Shown here one piece after another: positions 16,808 through 25,278 of a DNA stretch of 64,000 nucleotides (its first letter is position 1; each line of letters opens with the position of its first letter). The stretch is taken from NCBI RefSeq assembly GCF_900091575.1, contig NZ_FMCR01000001.1, forward strand, positions 1,178,001-1,242,000, written 5' to 3'. Below the pieces are notes generated by a model. It ran no database searches and had not been told where the DNA came from. It saw only the letters and a program-made list of their open reading frames with translations. The translations under genes and the position numbers were made by a program. The stretch is from Micromonospora saelicesensis (GTDB taxonomy: Bacteria; Actinomycetota; Actinomycetes; Mycobacteriales; Micromonosporaceae).

Positions 16808-17692
16808 TCAGGTCGCCAGTAGGAGGGCCGCCGTTGTGCCGAGCAGCAGGAACGGGCCGAACGGGAGGTGGGTGCTCCAGTTGGCCCGGCGGGTGGCCAG
16901 CAGACCCAGACTCACCAGGGCGGAGAGCCCGAAGGTGAGCACCAGCCCGAACAGCAGCACCGGCCAGCCGTACCAGCCGAGCAGCGCGCCGACGCTGAGC
17001 GCCAGCTTGGCGTCGCCCAGCCCGAAGCCGCGGCGGCCGAGCAGCACCGCGGTGCTGGCGAAGAAGAGCGCCAGCCCGGCGCCGCCGATGACGGCTCGCA
17101 GCCAGTGCCCCGGGTCGGCGTCGAGCGCGGCCACGCCGAGCAGCAGCCAGGTCCCGGCCGCCGCCGGCAGTGTGAGCCGATCCGGCAACCGGTGCACGGC
17201 CAGGTCGACGAGGATCGCCGGGATGGTCCAGCCGAGCCACCAGATCAGCGCCGGCAGCGCCCCGCCCGGCGGACCGGCGAGCGCCAGCAGTACCGCCGCC
17301 GCGAGCACGGCCACCTCGACGGTGACCGGCGGTGGGCCGACCCGGGCGCGGCAGTGACCGCACAGGGCTGCCGGGCCCAGCGCCGGCCAGGGACGGGTCA
17401 GGCCGACCGGGGCGCCGCAGGCGTCACAGCCGGTCCGGCTGGGCAGACCCGGGGGTACGGCGTAGCGCAGCGCAGCCATCCGCATCAGCGGGCTGATCGC
17501 GAGGATCGCGAACACTGTCGAAACCCGGATGCGTGCCACCGCCGAGGCGAGGCCCCCCGGTCGTTCGCGCGGCGGAGCGGGCGTTGTCTGGCTTGCGGGT
17601 TCCGTCGCAGCACCGGACGGCGGGGGTGCCGGGCTCCGATCGGGTGGGTCTTCCCGACCGGGGATGGCCGCCGGGGGGCCGGTCAGCGCCAT
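16808..17692 (-). CDS. Type IV prepilin peptidase (A24 family) of the Tad pilus locus
   Basis: A 294-residue membrane peptidase. An N-terminal cytoplasmic zinc-binding loop has four Cys (90, 93, 112, 115) in the CxxC...CxxC arrangement of PilD-type enzymes. The two catalytic aspartates lie in VDLAVHRLPDRLT and in the GxGD motif of FGLGDAKLALSVGALLGW. About seven hydrophobic segments follow. The ATG at 17692 has GGAGG upstream; longer frames add only a low-complexity leader. The first 50 residues are Pro/Ala-rich and unusual. It is divergent from the pilus operon and is the likely processor of the Flp-like pilin at 24626 and the TadE/G-like proteins. Confidence 0.9.
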   Translation of the reverse strand: MALTGPPAAIPGREDPPDRSPAPPPSGAATEPASQTTPAPPRERPGGLASAVARIRVSTVFAILAISPLMRMAALRYAVPPGLPSRTGCDACGAPVGLTRPWPALGPAALCGHCRARVGPPPVTVEVAVLAAAVLLALAGPPGGALPALIWWLGWTIPAILVDLAVHRLPDRLTLPAAAGTWLLLGVAALDADPGHWLRAVIGGAGLALFFASTAVLLGRRGFGLGDAKLALSVGALLGWYGWPVLLFGLVLTFGLSALVSLGLLATRRANWSTHLPFGPFLLLGTTAALLLAT

Positions 17693-18282
17693 GTCGCCTC
17701 CGTAGCGGCCAGACACTTCCCCGCGATGGTGAACACGGATCGTGATTGAACACTCGCTGTGGTGTAGCGGATGGCGCAGAAAGCGACCTGCCGACCGGAG
17801 CCTGCGCGGGTGCTTTCGACCGCTTCCGAGTCAGGGGTGCCGTTGGACGAGGCGGCCCGCCGACAGGGTGCCTGCGTCGGTCGAATGCCGGGATGAGACC
17901 GCGATGTCCCACTCCCGCGACCGGTGGCGCGACTCCGGCGAACCCATCCGGCCCAGCGGCGCCCCATCAATAACGACAGTTCGCTCGCCCATTGCCCGGG
18001 GCGCAGTGTGGACACCCGCCACCACCACCTGTCATCACGCTGAGTGTTCGCTTGAATTGCCTCTGTTGCATCGGCGAGCGTCAGCCTATGCTCGCCCCTT
18101 GGGTGTGACGCAAGCCTCACCTTCACCATCGGACGACACAGGACCCCGAATTTGTAAAAGATCCGTAACGGTGAATGCAGAAGCGCAATGAACGGCTCCG
18201 GATGTGCTGATCCGGGCGCGCTTCCGCATGCCCGGCGGCGGTGAACCGTCACCGCCCCGGGCGACCACGAGGAGGCTCGACG
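17693..18282. other. 590-bp divergent intergenic region of the Tad pilus locus
   Basis: No convincing gene; short frames lack ribosome sites and family features. It should carry promoters for both the prepilin peptidase and the pilus operon. Visible elements are GGCGAGC (18073-18079) with GCTCGCC (18090-18096), an inverted repeat with a 10-base centre, and a relatively AT-rich stretch at 18150-18190 just before the operon. No canonical promoter can be assigned with confidence. Confidence 0.6.
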
Positions 18283-18849
18283 GTGCGCGGACGGCAGCTC
18301 AGAAGAGCGGCAATCTGCCTGCTGGTGGGCGTGGCGGCGATGCCGGTCACCGCCTGCGCCAGCGGACGGGAAACGGTCGAACGGCCGACGGAAGTCCGCG
18401 ACAACGGACCCCGGACCGATTCCGACGTCGAACGACGCGCTGCCGAAAAGGCGGCGCTTGACGCGTACTCCGGATATCTCGCGGCCTCGCGCACGGCGGG
18501 CCTGCGCAGTGATCCGCGCTTGCCGGAACTGTCCCGGTTCCTCGGTGATCCACTTTTGACTCGGGTGCGGGTGTCCATTCGCGAGGCTAAGGAGCACGGC
18601 GCCATGCGTACCGGGACGTTCAAGTCCGACCCGTCCGTGACCGCCGTCAGCCTGGACGCGAAGCCGGCCACCGTGGAGATCCAGGACTGCCTGGACACGA
18701 CCGGCTACCGGCTGGTCTACGCCAAGGACAAGCGCTCGGTCCCGGGCAGCGGTGGCGGCAGACACCTCTCCACCGCCACCGCGACCCGCTATCCCGACGG
18801 CCGCTGGCTGATCAACTACGGCGCGACGCACCGGGACCAGCCGTGTTGA
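18283..18849 (+). CDS. Lipoprotein, first gene of the Tad pilus operon
   Basis: A 188-residue protein. A basic start (RGRQLRR) and hydrophobic stretch end in the lipobox PVTAC with acceptor Cys near residue 25. The mature part is charged, with an AAEKAALDAYSGYLAASRTAGL helix, which resembles the mature parts of some actinobacterial lipoproteins and NTF2-like folds; that resemblance is weak. The GTG at 18283 has GAGGAGG upstream and is preferred to the GTG at 18241. It overlaps the next gene by 7 bases. A role in pilus assembly is inferred from position only. Confidence 0.75.
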   Translation: MRGRQLRRAAICLLVGVAAMPVTACASGRETVERPTEVRDNGPRTDSDVERRAAEKAALDAYSGYLAASRTAGLRSDPRLPELSRFLGDPLLTRVRVSIREAKEHGAMRTGTFKSDPSVTAVSLDAKPATVEIQDCLDTTGYRLVYAKDKRSVPGSGGGRHLSTATATRYPDGRWLINYGATHRDQPC

Positions 18850-19778
18850 GCCGGGCCGCGACGACCCGACGGGCGCTCGCCGGGCTCGGCCTCACGCTCC
18901 TGCTGGTAGTCGGTGCGGCCCCGCCGGCCGCCGCCGCCCTACGGGCCGACCCGGGTGCGGGCTGCCCACCCGACCAACCCGACTGCAGCGTCTGGGACGA
19001 CGAGCCCGGCAATCCCGGTGATCCTGGGGGCGGCGGGGACAACGGTGGGGGCGGGGACGACGGCGGTGGTGGCGGTGGCGGTGTCTGCCAGTGGAACGGG
19101 CGGACCATCCCCTGCTACGACGAGGACCTGGGCTGGTTCAACAACGGCGACGGGTGCTACTACAAGCTGACCGAGGGGTCGGTCGAGCCCCCCGAGGGTC
19201 ACCAGTGGTACCTGCAAACCTGCAACGGCGGCGACCTGGGTGCCCAGGACGTGGTGTCGCGGGCCGAACCGCCGGCCGGCTTCGGCGCGCCGCCGGACCC
19301 GGAGGAGCTGGCCCGTCGCGCCCTGGCCTCGATCAGTCTGCTGCCGGCCCGCCTGAAGGTGGCACCCCGCAAGAACATCGGCCCCGGCCTGGTCGGCCTG
19401 CCCGTGTGGATGTGGGCCACGCCGGGAAAGAACTACTTCGGCCCGATATACGCCGACGAGTCTGACCGGGGTCTGACCGTCTACATCGAAGCCAAGGTCG
19501 ACCGGATCGTCTGGGACATGGGCAACGGCGAGAAGGTCACCTGCTACGGCGCCGGCACCGAGTACAAGGCCACGGGCACGCGGGCGGGTGCCACCTCCCC
19601 GGACTGCGGCTACGACGAGGGCTACCCGGAGGCAGACACCTACGACGTCACCGCCACCACGCACTGGACGGTGAGCTGGTGGACCAACAGCGACGCCACA
19701 AGGCGGGTGATCCCGCAGACCCGGAGAAGCGGCATCGTGCAGATCAGGATCAACGAACTTCAGGTGGTCACCAGATGA
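18843..19778 (+). CDS. Secreted Gly-rich protein of unknown function in the Tad operon
   Basis: A 311-residue protein with a Sec signal peptide (residues 1 to about 32, cut near AAAAL), a Cys-containing spacer CPPDQPDCSVWDD, a poly-Gly/Asp stretch (about 60-80), then a folded domain with more Cys residues (CQWNGRTIPCYD, GDGCYYK, QTCNG). The C-terminal part contains FGPIYADESDRGLTVYIEA and WDMGNGEKVTCYGAGTEY, which has PKD-like strand patterns (WDMGNGE). The stop overlaps the SAF-domain gene (ATGA). It could be a surface or assembly factor. I do not recognise a named family. Confidence 0.7.
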   Translation: MLSRAATTRRALAGLGLTLLLVVGAAPPAAAALRADPGAGCPPDQPDCSVWDDEPGNPGDPGGGGDNGGGGDDGGGGGGGVCQWNGRTIPCYDEDLGWFNNGDGCYYKLTEGSVEPPEGHQWYLQTCNGGDLGAQDVVSRAEPPAGFGAPPDPEELARRALASISLLPARLKVAPRKNIGPGLVGLPVWMWATPGKNYFGPIYADESDRGLTVYIEAKVDRIVWDMGNGEKVTCYGAGTEYKATGTRAGATSPDCGYDEGYPEADTYDVTATTHWTVSWWTNSDATRRVIPQTRRSGIVQIRINELQVVTR

Positions 19779-20434
19779 GCCTCGCGACGCGCAACGGGAC
19801 CCCGTCGGTGGACGCTCCCGTCAACCCGCCCACAGTGGTCCGCCAGCGCCGGGTCCGTCCCGGGCTGCTCGGCCTCGCCGTCCTCCTGATCGCGCTGGGC
19901 GGGCTGGGCGCGGCCTTCGCGGTCACCTCGGTAAGGGCCACCGGCAGCTATCTGGCGGTGGCCCGACCGGTGGAGGTGGGCCGGGAGATCAGCGCGGCCG
20001 ACCTGGTCACCGTGCAGGTCGCCGGAGGCCAGGGCCTGCGCCCGGTGCCCGCCGCACGGCTCGACGAGGTGGTCGGCAAACGGGCTGCGGTCGCGCTGCT
20101 TCCGGGCACGCTGCTCACCCTGGGACAGGTCACCGACGACCCGCTGCTCGGCCCCGGCCAGCAGCAGATCGCGATCGGCCTGAAGACCGCCCAGGTGCCG
20201 GCCCGCGAACTGCACCCCGGTGACAAGGTTCTGCTGGTCAGCACTCCGGACACGGATGCCGACGCGGACACGGCCGCCGCCGGCACCCGATTCACGGCCA
20301 CCGTCATCGACATGGTCAGCCCGGCCAACGACGACAAGGTGCTGTACCTGGCGCTACTCACCCGTGATGTGCCCGCGGTGGTGGCGCTCGCCGCACAGGA
20401 ACGGCTCGCCGTCGTACTGACCGAGGCGGCCTGA
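19775..20434 (+). CDS. SAF-domain (CpaB/RcpC-like) pilus assembly protein
   Basis: A 219-residue protein with one N-terminal membrane anchor (LLGLAVLLIALGGLGAAFAV) and an SAF domain just outside (VARPVEVGREISAADLVTVQV, LLPGTLLTLGQV), as in CpaB/RcpC proteins. In Tad systems CpaB sits in the envelope and helps pilus secretion. The ATG overlaps the stop of the preceding gene and the next gene starts 2 bases after its stop. It is shorter than proteobacterial CpaB, as is normal in actinobacteria. Confidence 0.8.
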   Translation: MSLATRNGTPSVDAPVNPPTVVRQRRVRPGLLGLAVLLIALGGLGAAFAVTSVRATGSYLAVARPVEVGREISAADLVTVQVAGGQGLRPVPAARLDEVVGKRAAVALLPGTLLTLGQVTDDPLLGPGQQQIAIGLKTAQVPARELHPGDKVLLVSTPDTDADADTAAAGTRFTATVIDMVSPANDDKVLYLALLTRDVPAVVALAAQERLAVVLTEAA

Positions 20435-20436
20435 GC

Positions 20437-21237
20437 ATGGCGATCATCGCGCTGGTGTCCGCGAAGGGTTCGCCCGGCGTCACCACCTCGTCGCTGGCCT
20501 GCGCGCTGGCCTGGCACCGGCGGCTGGTGGTCGCCGAATGCGACCCGGCCGGCGGCTCGATCCTCGCCGGATACCTCGGCGGCCAGTTGGACGGCCCGCG
20601 CGGCATCGGAGAGCTGGCCGTCGGCGAGTTGCGCGACGGCAACCTGGAGACCGCGTTCTGGTCCCAGTTGGTCGACCTGGACGCCCCCCGCCGGGAACGG
20701 CTGCTGCTGCCCGGCCTCGTCGACCCGGCCCAGAGCGGCAGCGTCACCCCGCTCTGGCAGCGCTTCGCCGACTACTTCGACGCCCTCGACCGCGGCACCC
20801 CCGGCTACGACGTCCTGGTCGACTGCGGCCGGCTGCACGTGACCGGGCCTCCGTGGCCGGTGCTGCGGGCCGCCTCGGTGGTGCTGTTGGTGACCCGGGC
20901 GAACCTGCCGGACCTCTCCGGCACCCGCGCTGTGGTCACCGCGATCGAACGGGACTTCGCCGAGCACCGAGTGCCCCCGGGCACCCTGCGGCTGCTGCTG
21001 GTCGGCGATGGGCACGGGCGGGCCGAGATCAGTCGTGCCCTGAAACTGCCGGTCATCGCACGGCTGCCGCACGATCCGCGTACCGCCGGGGTGCTCGCCC
21101 TGGGCGGGACCGTGCGGGCCGGTCGGCCGCTGATGCGTGCGGCGGCCGCGCTGGAGGTCCCGATCGGGGCGCTCCTGGAGCGGCGACGGGCCCGGTTGGC
21201 GTGGCCCGTGCAGCAGGGGGTGCCGGATGCGGTTTGA
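20437..21237 (+). CDS. TadZ/CpaE-like P-loop protein with altered Walker A
   Basis: A 266-residue MinD/ParA-superfamily protein. The P-loop region reads KGSPGVTTSS, where the usual KGGxGKTT has Val15 instead of the catalytic Lys; the signature Lys10 is kept. Downstream are AECDPAGGS (switch I), a YDVLVDCGRL Walker B-like strand and a late RLPHDPRT segment. TadZ/CpaE proteins commonly have atypical Walker boxes and act in pilus localisation instead of chromosome partition, which fits the position directly before cpaF. ATP hydrolysis is doubtful. Confidence 0.8.
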   Translation: MAIIALVSAKGSPGVTTSSLACALAWHRRLVVAECDPAGGSILAGYLGGQLDGPRGIGELAVGELRDGNLETAFWSQLVDLDAPRRERLLLPGLVDPAQSGSVTPLWQRFADYFDALDRGTPGYDVLVDCGRLHVTGPPWPVLRAASVVLLVTRANLPDLSGTRAVVTAIERDFAEHRVPPGTLRLLLVGDGHGRAEISRALKLPVIARLPHDPRTAGVLALGGTVRAGRPLMRAAAALEVPIGALLERRRARLAWPVQQGVPDAV

Positions 21238-22768
21238 GCCGGTCTCCACCGATCCGCGCCAGCAGCCACCGGCCGTGACCTCCACCGCGCCGCCCCTGGC
21301 CGTGCCGAACGGCCGGCACCAGCAGTCCGGGCCGCAGCCGCAGTCGACGCCCACGACCAGCCCGCCGCCGGAGTCGCCGCCCCGGGCCCGGATGGACTTC
21401 CAGGTGGTCCGGGAGCTGCGCCGGGAACTCACCGAACGGCTCACCCTCTGGCAGCGCGGCCGGGAGTTCACAGTCGACGAGGAGGACACCGAGCGGGCCC
21501 GACTCGCCGTCACCGTGGTCGCCGCGTACGCGGACTCGGTGCGCCGGGCCGGCACGCCGATGGCCGCCGGCGATGAACGCCTGCTGCTCGACCAGGTGAC
21601 CGCCGAGCTGGTCGGGCTCGGGCGGCTACAGACGCTGCTGGTCGACGACACCATCGAGGAAGTGCACATCCTCGGCTGCGACCAGGTACGCATCACCCGG
21701 CACGGCGGTGGGGTGGACTGGGCCGAGCCGATCGCCGACAGCGACGCCGAGCTGGTGGAGATCCTCCAGGCGGCGGCCCGTCGGGCGGGCGCGACCGAGC
21801 GGTCCCTCTCCACCGTGAAGCCCACCCTCGACCTGCAACTGCCCGACGGCAGCCGGCTGGCAGCGGTGTTCCTGGTCAGCCACCGCCCGTACGCGGTGAT
21901 CCGCAAGCACAACACCCTGGACGTGAGCCTCGACGACCTCGCGGGCGCCCGCGGTGACCTGGACGAGATGATCGATCCGCTGCTGCGCGACTTCCTCCGC
22001 GCGGCGATGCGCGCCGGTCTGAACATCATGGTCGCCGGGTTGGCCGGCGCCGGAAAGACCACCGTCATCCGGGCGCTGATGAACGAGATCCCGCAGGATG
22101 AGCCGTACGTGCTGCTGGAGGAGAGTCGAGAGCTGCTCCCGGCCCGCCGCCGGGAGCGGCACCGCGCGGTGATGAGCTTCGAGGCCCGGGAGGGTCACGG
22201 CGAGCGCGGCTTCGACGGCCGACCAGCCGGTGAGGTGACCATCGCCGACCTGATCCCGCTGTCGCTGCGGATGGGGGTCCTGCGGATCATCGTGGGCGAG
22301 GTGCGGTCCCGGGAGATCGTGCCGATGCTCCAGGCGATGACCACCAGCCGGGGATCGATGTGCACCATCCACGCCCGTACCGCAGCGGGTGTGGGTGAAC
22401 GGATCGTCGAGCTGGCCCTGGCGCACGGCCGCGAGATGACCGTCGACCAGGCCCGCCGGATGGCCGGCAACGCGCTCGACCTGATCGTCTACGTCACCAT
22501 CGAGGACGAGACCGCGATCGGCGGGCGGAAACACCGGTTCGTCTCGCATGTGGAGGAGGTGATCGGGGCCGGCGAAGCCGGTCGGATCACCACCACCACT
22601 GTCTTCGGGCCGGGCCCGGACGGTCGTGCGGTCCCCCGGCACCTGCCGGAGCGGGTCCGCGACCAGTTGCTGCGGGTGGGCTACGACGCGCGGCTGCTGA
22701 CCCGGTGGGTCGAGGCCGGTGCCGGTGCCTGGCGGCGGCCTCGGCAGACCCGACTGGCCCGGCGGTGA
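21227..22768 (+). CDS. cpaF: CpaF/TadA-type secretion ATPase
   Basis: A 513-residue type II/IV secretion ATPase. The N-terminal 70 residues are Pro/Gln-rich. Then come a helical N-domain and the ATPase core with Walker A GLAGAGKTT at residues 271-279 (Lys277), an acidic strand YVLLEESRELL, and the Walker B region RIIVGEVRSREIVPMLQAM, followed by GSMCTIHAR (His box). It powers assembly and export of the pilus from the cytoplasmic face. The ATG at 21227 overlaps the upstream gene by 11 bases and has a GGGGG ribosome site; a longer frame is possible but overlaps further. Confidence 0.92.
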   Translation: MRFEPVSTDPRQQPPAVTSTAPPLAVPNGRHQQSGPQPQSTPTTSPPPESPPRARMDFQVVRELRRELTERLTLWQRGREFTVDEEDTERARLAVTVVAAYADSVRRAGTPMAAGDERLLLDQVTAELVGLGRLQTLLVDDTIEEVHILGCDQVRITRHGGGVDWAEPIADSDAELVEILQAAARRAGATERSLSTVKPTLDLQLPDGSRLAAVFLVSHRPYAVIRKHNTLDVSLDDLAGARGDLDEMIDPLLRDFLRAAMRAGLNIMVAGLAGAGKTTVIRALMNEIPQDEPYVLLEESRELLPARRRERHRAVMSFEAREGHGERGFDGRPAGEVTIADLIPLSLRMGVLRIIVGEVRSREIVPMLQAMTTSRGSMCTIHARTAAGVGERIVELALAHGREMTVDQARRMAGNALDLIVYVTIEDETAIGGRKHRFVSHVEEVIGAGEAGRITTTTVFGPGPDGRAVPRHLPERVRDQLLRVGYDARLLTRWVEAGAGAWRRPRQTRLARR

Positions 22769-22772
22769 CCTG

Positions 22773-23675
22773 ATGGTCGACAGCCTGGAGTTGATCGCGG
22801 TGGTCTCCGGCGCCGCCTGTGTGGCCGGGCTGCTGCTGGCCGTGGTCGCCCTGGTCGGCACCCGTCGACCCCCCGGGCCGCGGCCGGGCAGCGGGCCGGG
22901 GCTGAGCCGACTGTGGCGCGGGCCGGGCAGCACTCCGACCGAGCACCGGGCCTATCAGGCGCTGCTGGTGGCCGCGCTGGTCGCCGGCGCGTTGGCGTTC
23001 CTGTTGACCGGGTTGCCGGTGGTGGGCCTGCTGGTGGCGGTGGCGGTGCCCGGCACCCCGTGGCTCTTCGGGGTGGGCAAGGCCGAACAGCGGGCGATCG
23101 CCCGGATCGAGGCGGTCGGCGAGTGGACCCGCCGACTCAAGGACGTCTCCGGCACCGGGCAGGGCCTCCAGCAGGCGATCATCGGCACGATCGGCAGCGT
23201 GCCACCCGGCGTCGAGGACGAGGTACGGCTGCTCGCGGCCCGCCTCCAGGCCGGCTGGATGGCCCGCTCCGCGCTGTTGGCGTTCGCCGACGAGATCGCC
23301 GACCCGGTCTGCGACCAGGTGGTCGCGGCGCTGATCCTGCACCTGTCGGACCGGGGTGAACGGCTGGGTGACGTGCTCGGTTCGATCGCCGGCGCGGCGT
23401 CCGCGGAGGTGGCGACCCGTCGGGAGATCGAGGCCAAGCGCACCCAGCCCCGGTTCGCGGTCCGCTTCCTCACCGGGATGACGCTGGCGACCCTGGCGTA
23501 CGGGCTGATCAACACCGAGTACATCAGGCCGTACGGCACACCGGTGGGTCAGCTGGTGATGGCCGCCCTCGGTGCCACCTTCATCGGCCTGCTGGCCTGG
23601 GTTCGGTCGATGAGCCAGCCGCAACGGCCGGCCCGGTTCCTGCCGGCGCCCAACCCGAGCGAGGTGATCGCGTGA
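22773..23675 (+). CDS. TadB-like type II secretion F-domain membrane protein
   Basis: A 300-residue inner-membrane platform protein. Hydrophobic segments at the N-terminus and centre surround a cytoplasmic GspF/T2SSF domain (about 105-230: RIEAVGEWTRRLKDVSGTGQGLQQAI ... DPVCDQVVAALILHLSDRGERLGDVLGSIA). It ends with two C-terminal hydrophobic segments. It pairs with TadC (23731) as the membrane base for CpaF. Its stop codon lies inside a repeat element that also occurs at 60533-60578. Confidence 0.88.
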   Translation: MVDSLELIAVVSGAACVAGLLLAVVALVGTRRPPGPRPGSGPGLSRLWRGPGSTPTEHRAYQALLVAALVAGALAFLLTGLPVVGLLVAVAVPGTPWLFGVGKAEQRAIARIEAVGEWTRRLKDVSGTGQGLQQAIIGTIGSVPPGVEDEVRLLAARLQAGWMARSALLAFADEIADPVCDQVVAALILHLSDRGERLGDVLGSIAGAASAEVATRREIEAKRTQPRFAVRFLTGMTLATLAYGLINTEYIRPYGTPVGQLVMAALGATFIGLLAWVRSMSQPQRPARFLPAPNPSEVIA

Positions 23676-23721
23676 GCGCGAGGAGCGCAGCGCAGCGGAG
23701 CCCCGCAGTCGCGAACGAACG
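23672..23721 (+). repeat. Stop-codon-anchored intergenic repeat, copy 1
   Basis: A 50-bp element beginning GTGAGCGCG, in which the TGA is the stop of the tadB-like gene, and ending CGCAGTCGCGAACGAACGG, just before tadC. The reverse strand at 60533-60578 carries a second copy, also starting on a stop codon. The middle differs between copies. Confidence 0.6.
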
Positions 23722-23730
23722 GCGGCTCCC

Positions 23731-24603
23731 ATGATCGTGAACTGGCAGTTCGCCCTCGCGGTCTGCGGTGGCGCCGGGATCGGTCTGGGTGTCTTCCTGG
23801 TCGTCCGGGAGCTGGTGCCGGCGACACCGGCGCTCGGGCCCGCGCTGCGCCGACTGCATCAGCCGCCGGGCACCGGCCGGGTGGCCACGGCCGCGTCCCG
23901 GCGGCTCGACTGGCTGACCGGGATGTCCCGCTGGTTGCGGCCGCCGCAGATGCAGCTCGCCCTGATCGGTCAGACCTCCGAGCAGTACGCGTTGTCGGTG
24001 CTGCTCTCCGCGCTGATCGGGTTGGCCACGCCGACGGTGCTCGGGGTGGTGCTGTGGGTGCTCGGCATCCCGTTCCCAGTGGTCGTGCCGGTGCTGGGCA
24101 GCCTCGGCCTGGCGCTGCTGGCCGGCCTGCTGGCGCACCGCGCCGTGCTGACCAAGGCCAACGCCGCCCGCGACGAGTTCCGCCAGGCCGTCTGCACCTA
24201 CCTCGACCTGGTGGCGTTGCAGCTCTCCGCCGCGCACGGGCCGGTGCAGTCGCTGGAGCGGGCGGCGGCGGTCTGCGACGGTTGGGTGTTCGACCGACTC
24301 CAGGAGTCGCTGCGGATCGCCCAGATGCAGATGCACGCGCCCTGGGACGAACTGCGCGACCTCGCCGACAAGATCGGCATCCCGGAGTTGGGCGACGTCG
24401 GCGCGATCATGCGCTCCTCCGGCAGCGAGGGCGCGCAGGTGCACGAGACGCTGCGCAGCCGGGCCGACTCGCTGCGCGACCAGATCCGCACCGACAACCT
24501 CGCCCGCGCCGAAGGGGTGACCAGCAAGCTCGACATCCCGGGCGCGCTGCTCGTCTTCGTGCTGCTCGGGTTCGTCCTCTATCCGTTCATCGCCCGTGTC
24601 TGA
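23731..24603 (+). CDS. TadC-like type II secretion F-domain membrane protein
   Basis: A 290-residue protein with an N-terminal hydrophobic segment, two central ones (VLLSALIGLATPTVLGVVLW and an adjacent one), a T2SSF cytoplasmic domain (ARDEFRQAVCTYLDLVALQLSAAHGPVQSLERAA ... GDVGAIMRSSGSEG) and a final hydrophobic helix GALLVFVLLGFVLYPFIARV. It forms the inner-membrane platform with TadB. The order tadA-tadB-tadC-pilin is typical of actinobacterial Tad loci. Confidence 0.88.
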   Translation: MIVNWQFALAVCGGAGIGLGVFLVVRELVPATPALGPALRRLHQPPGTGRVATAASRRLDWLTGMSRWLRPPQMQLALIGQTSEQYALSVLLSALIGLATPTVLGVVLWVLGIPFPVVVPVLGSLGLALLAGLLAHRAVLTKANAARDEFRQAVCTYLDLVALQLSAAHGPVQSLERAAAVCDGWVFDRLQESLRIAQMQMHAPWDELRDLADKIGIPELGDVGAIMRSSGSEGAQVHETLRSRADSLRDQIRTDNLARAEGVTSKLDIPGALLVFVLLGFVLYPFIARV

Positions 24604-24625
24604 CCCGTCCCTGAAGGAGAACGCC

Positions 24626-24826
24626 ATGTCCATCCTCAGCTATCTGCACGTCGTGGTGACGACGCGCCTGGCCGAGCTGCGCCGTGACAGCGAGCGCGGC
24701 GACAGCCCGGTGCCCACCGCGGTGATCATCGCCGGCCTGGTCGCCGTCGCCATGGCCGTCACCGCCCTGGCCCTGACCAAGGCCAACAACTGGATGACCG
24801 GCATCCCGAACCACACGAACCCGTAG
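24626..24826 (+). CDS. Flp-like small pilin precursor
   Basis: A 66-residue protein with an AAGGAGA ribosome site. A charged N-terminal leader (ARG/Glu-rich, ending ERGDSPVP) precedes a hydrophobic helix TAVIIAGLVAVAMAVTALAL and a short tail. The layout (basic leader, cleavage region with Gly, then a single hydrophobic segment) is that of Flp/Tad pilins, and the gene lies directly after tadC. The exact cleavage point is unclear because the G-(A/S)-x-(T/x)-E consensus is degenerate: the Glu at +5 is missing. It is the best candidate for the major pilin. Confidence 0.75.
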   Translation: MSILSYLHVVVTTRLAELRRDSERGDSPVPTAVIIAGLVAVAMAVTALALTKANNWMTGIPNHTNP

Positions 24827-24834
24827 TAGCTGAC

Positions 24835-25278
24835 GTGCGTCGAGCCGCGTACCCGAGGTGGAACCGAGCGGTCACCGCCGCCCGGCGCCACCTCGCGGCC
24901 GGCGACCGCGAGCGGGGTGCCAACCCGGTGGAGCTGGCCGTAGTGATGCCGCTGATCCTGGTGCTGCTCTTCGCCTCGATCCAGGTCGCGGCCGTCTTCC
25001 TCGCCCGCTCCACCGCGTTGAACGCCGCGCAGAGTGGCGTCAACGCGCAGCGGACGTACCAGGCGAGCAGCGGGGCCGGGGTGGACAGCGCCTCCCGCTT
25101 CCTGAAGGCCGCCGGCGGTTGGCTGGTGGGCTGGGACAAGGCCGGTCCGACCTGCGTGACCACCACGACCGACGTGACCTGCACGGTGAGCGGCCGGTCC
25201 CTGTCCGTGGTGCCGGGCGTGGACTTCGCAATACAGCAGACCGCCCACGGAACGGTGGAGAGGGTGACCCCGCCATGA
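24835..25278 (+). CDS. TadE-like pseudopilin 1
   Basis: A 147-residue protein. After a basic leader comes ERGANPVELAVVMPLILVLLFASIQVAAVF, a TadE-type motif (RG..(A/S)VE.A...P) with the pilin-like hydrophobic helix and Glu at the +5 position. The extracellular part includes a CVTTTTDVTC Cys pair that may form a disulfide. The start is GTG, following a doubled TAG stop of the pilin gene. It is expected to be cut by the prepilin peptidase at 16808 and to serve as a minor pilin. Confidence 0.85.
   Translation: MRRAAYPRWNRAVTAARRHLAAGDRERGANPVELAVVMPLILVLLFASIQVAAVFLARSTALNAAQSGVNAQRTYQASSGAGVDSASRFLKAAGGWLVGWDKAGPTCVTTTTDVTCTVSGRSLSVVPGVDFAIQQTAHGTVERVTPP

Noticed and set aside
17742..18191. Short plus-strand frame of 149 residues in the Tad intergenic region
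   Set aside because: It has no ribosome site, a mixed composition with many Arg/Cys/Trp and no recognised features.
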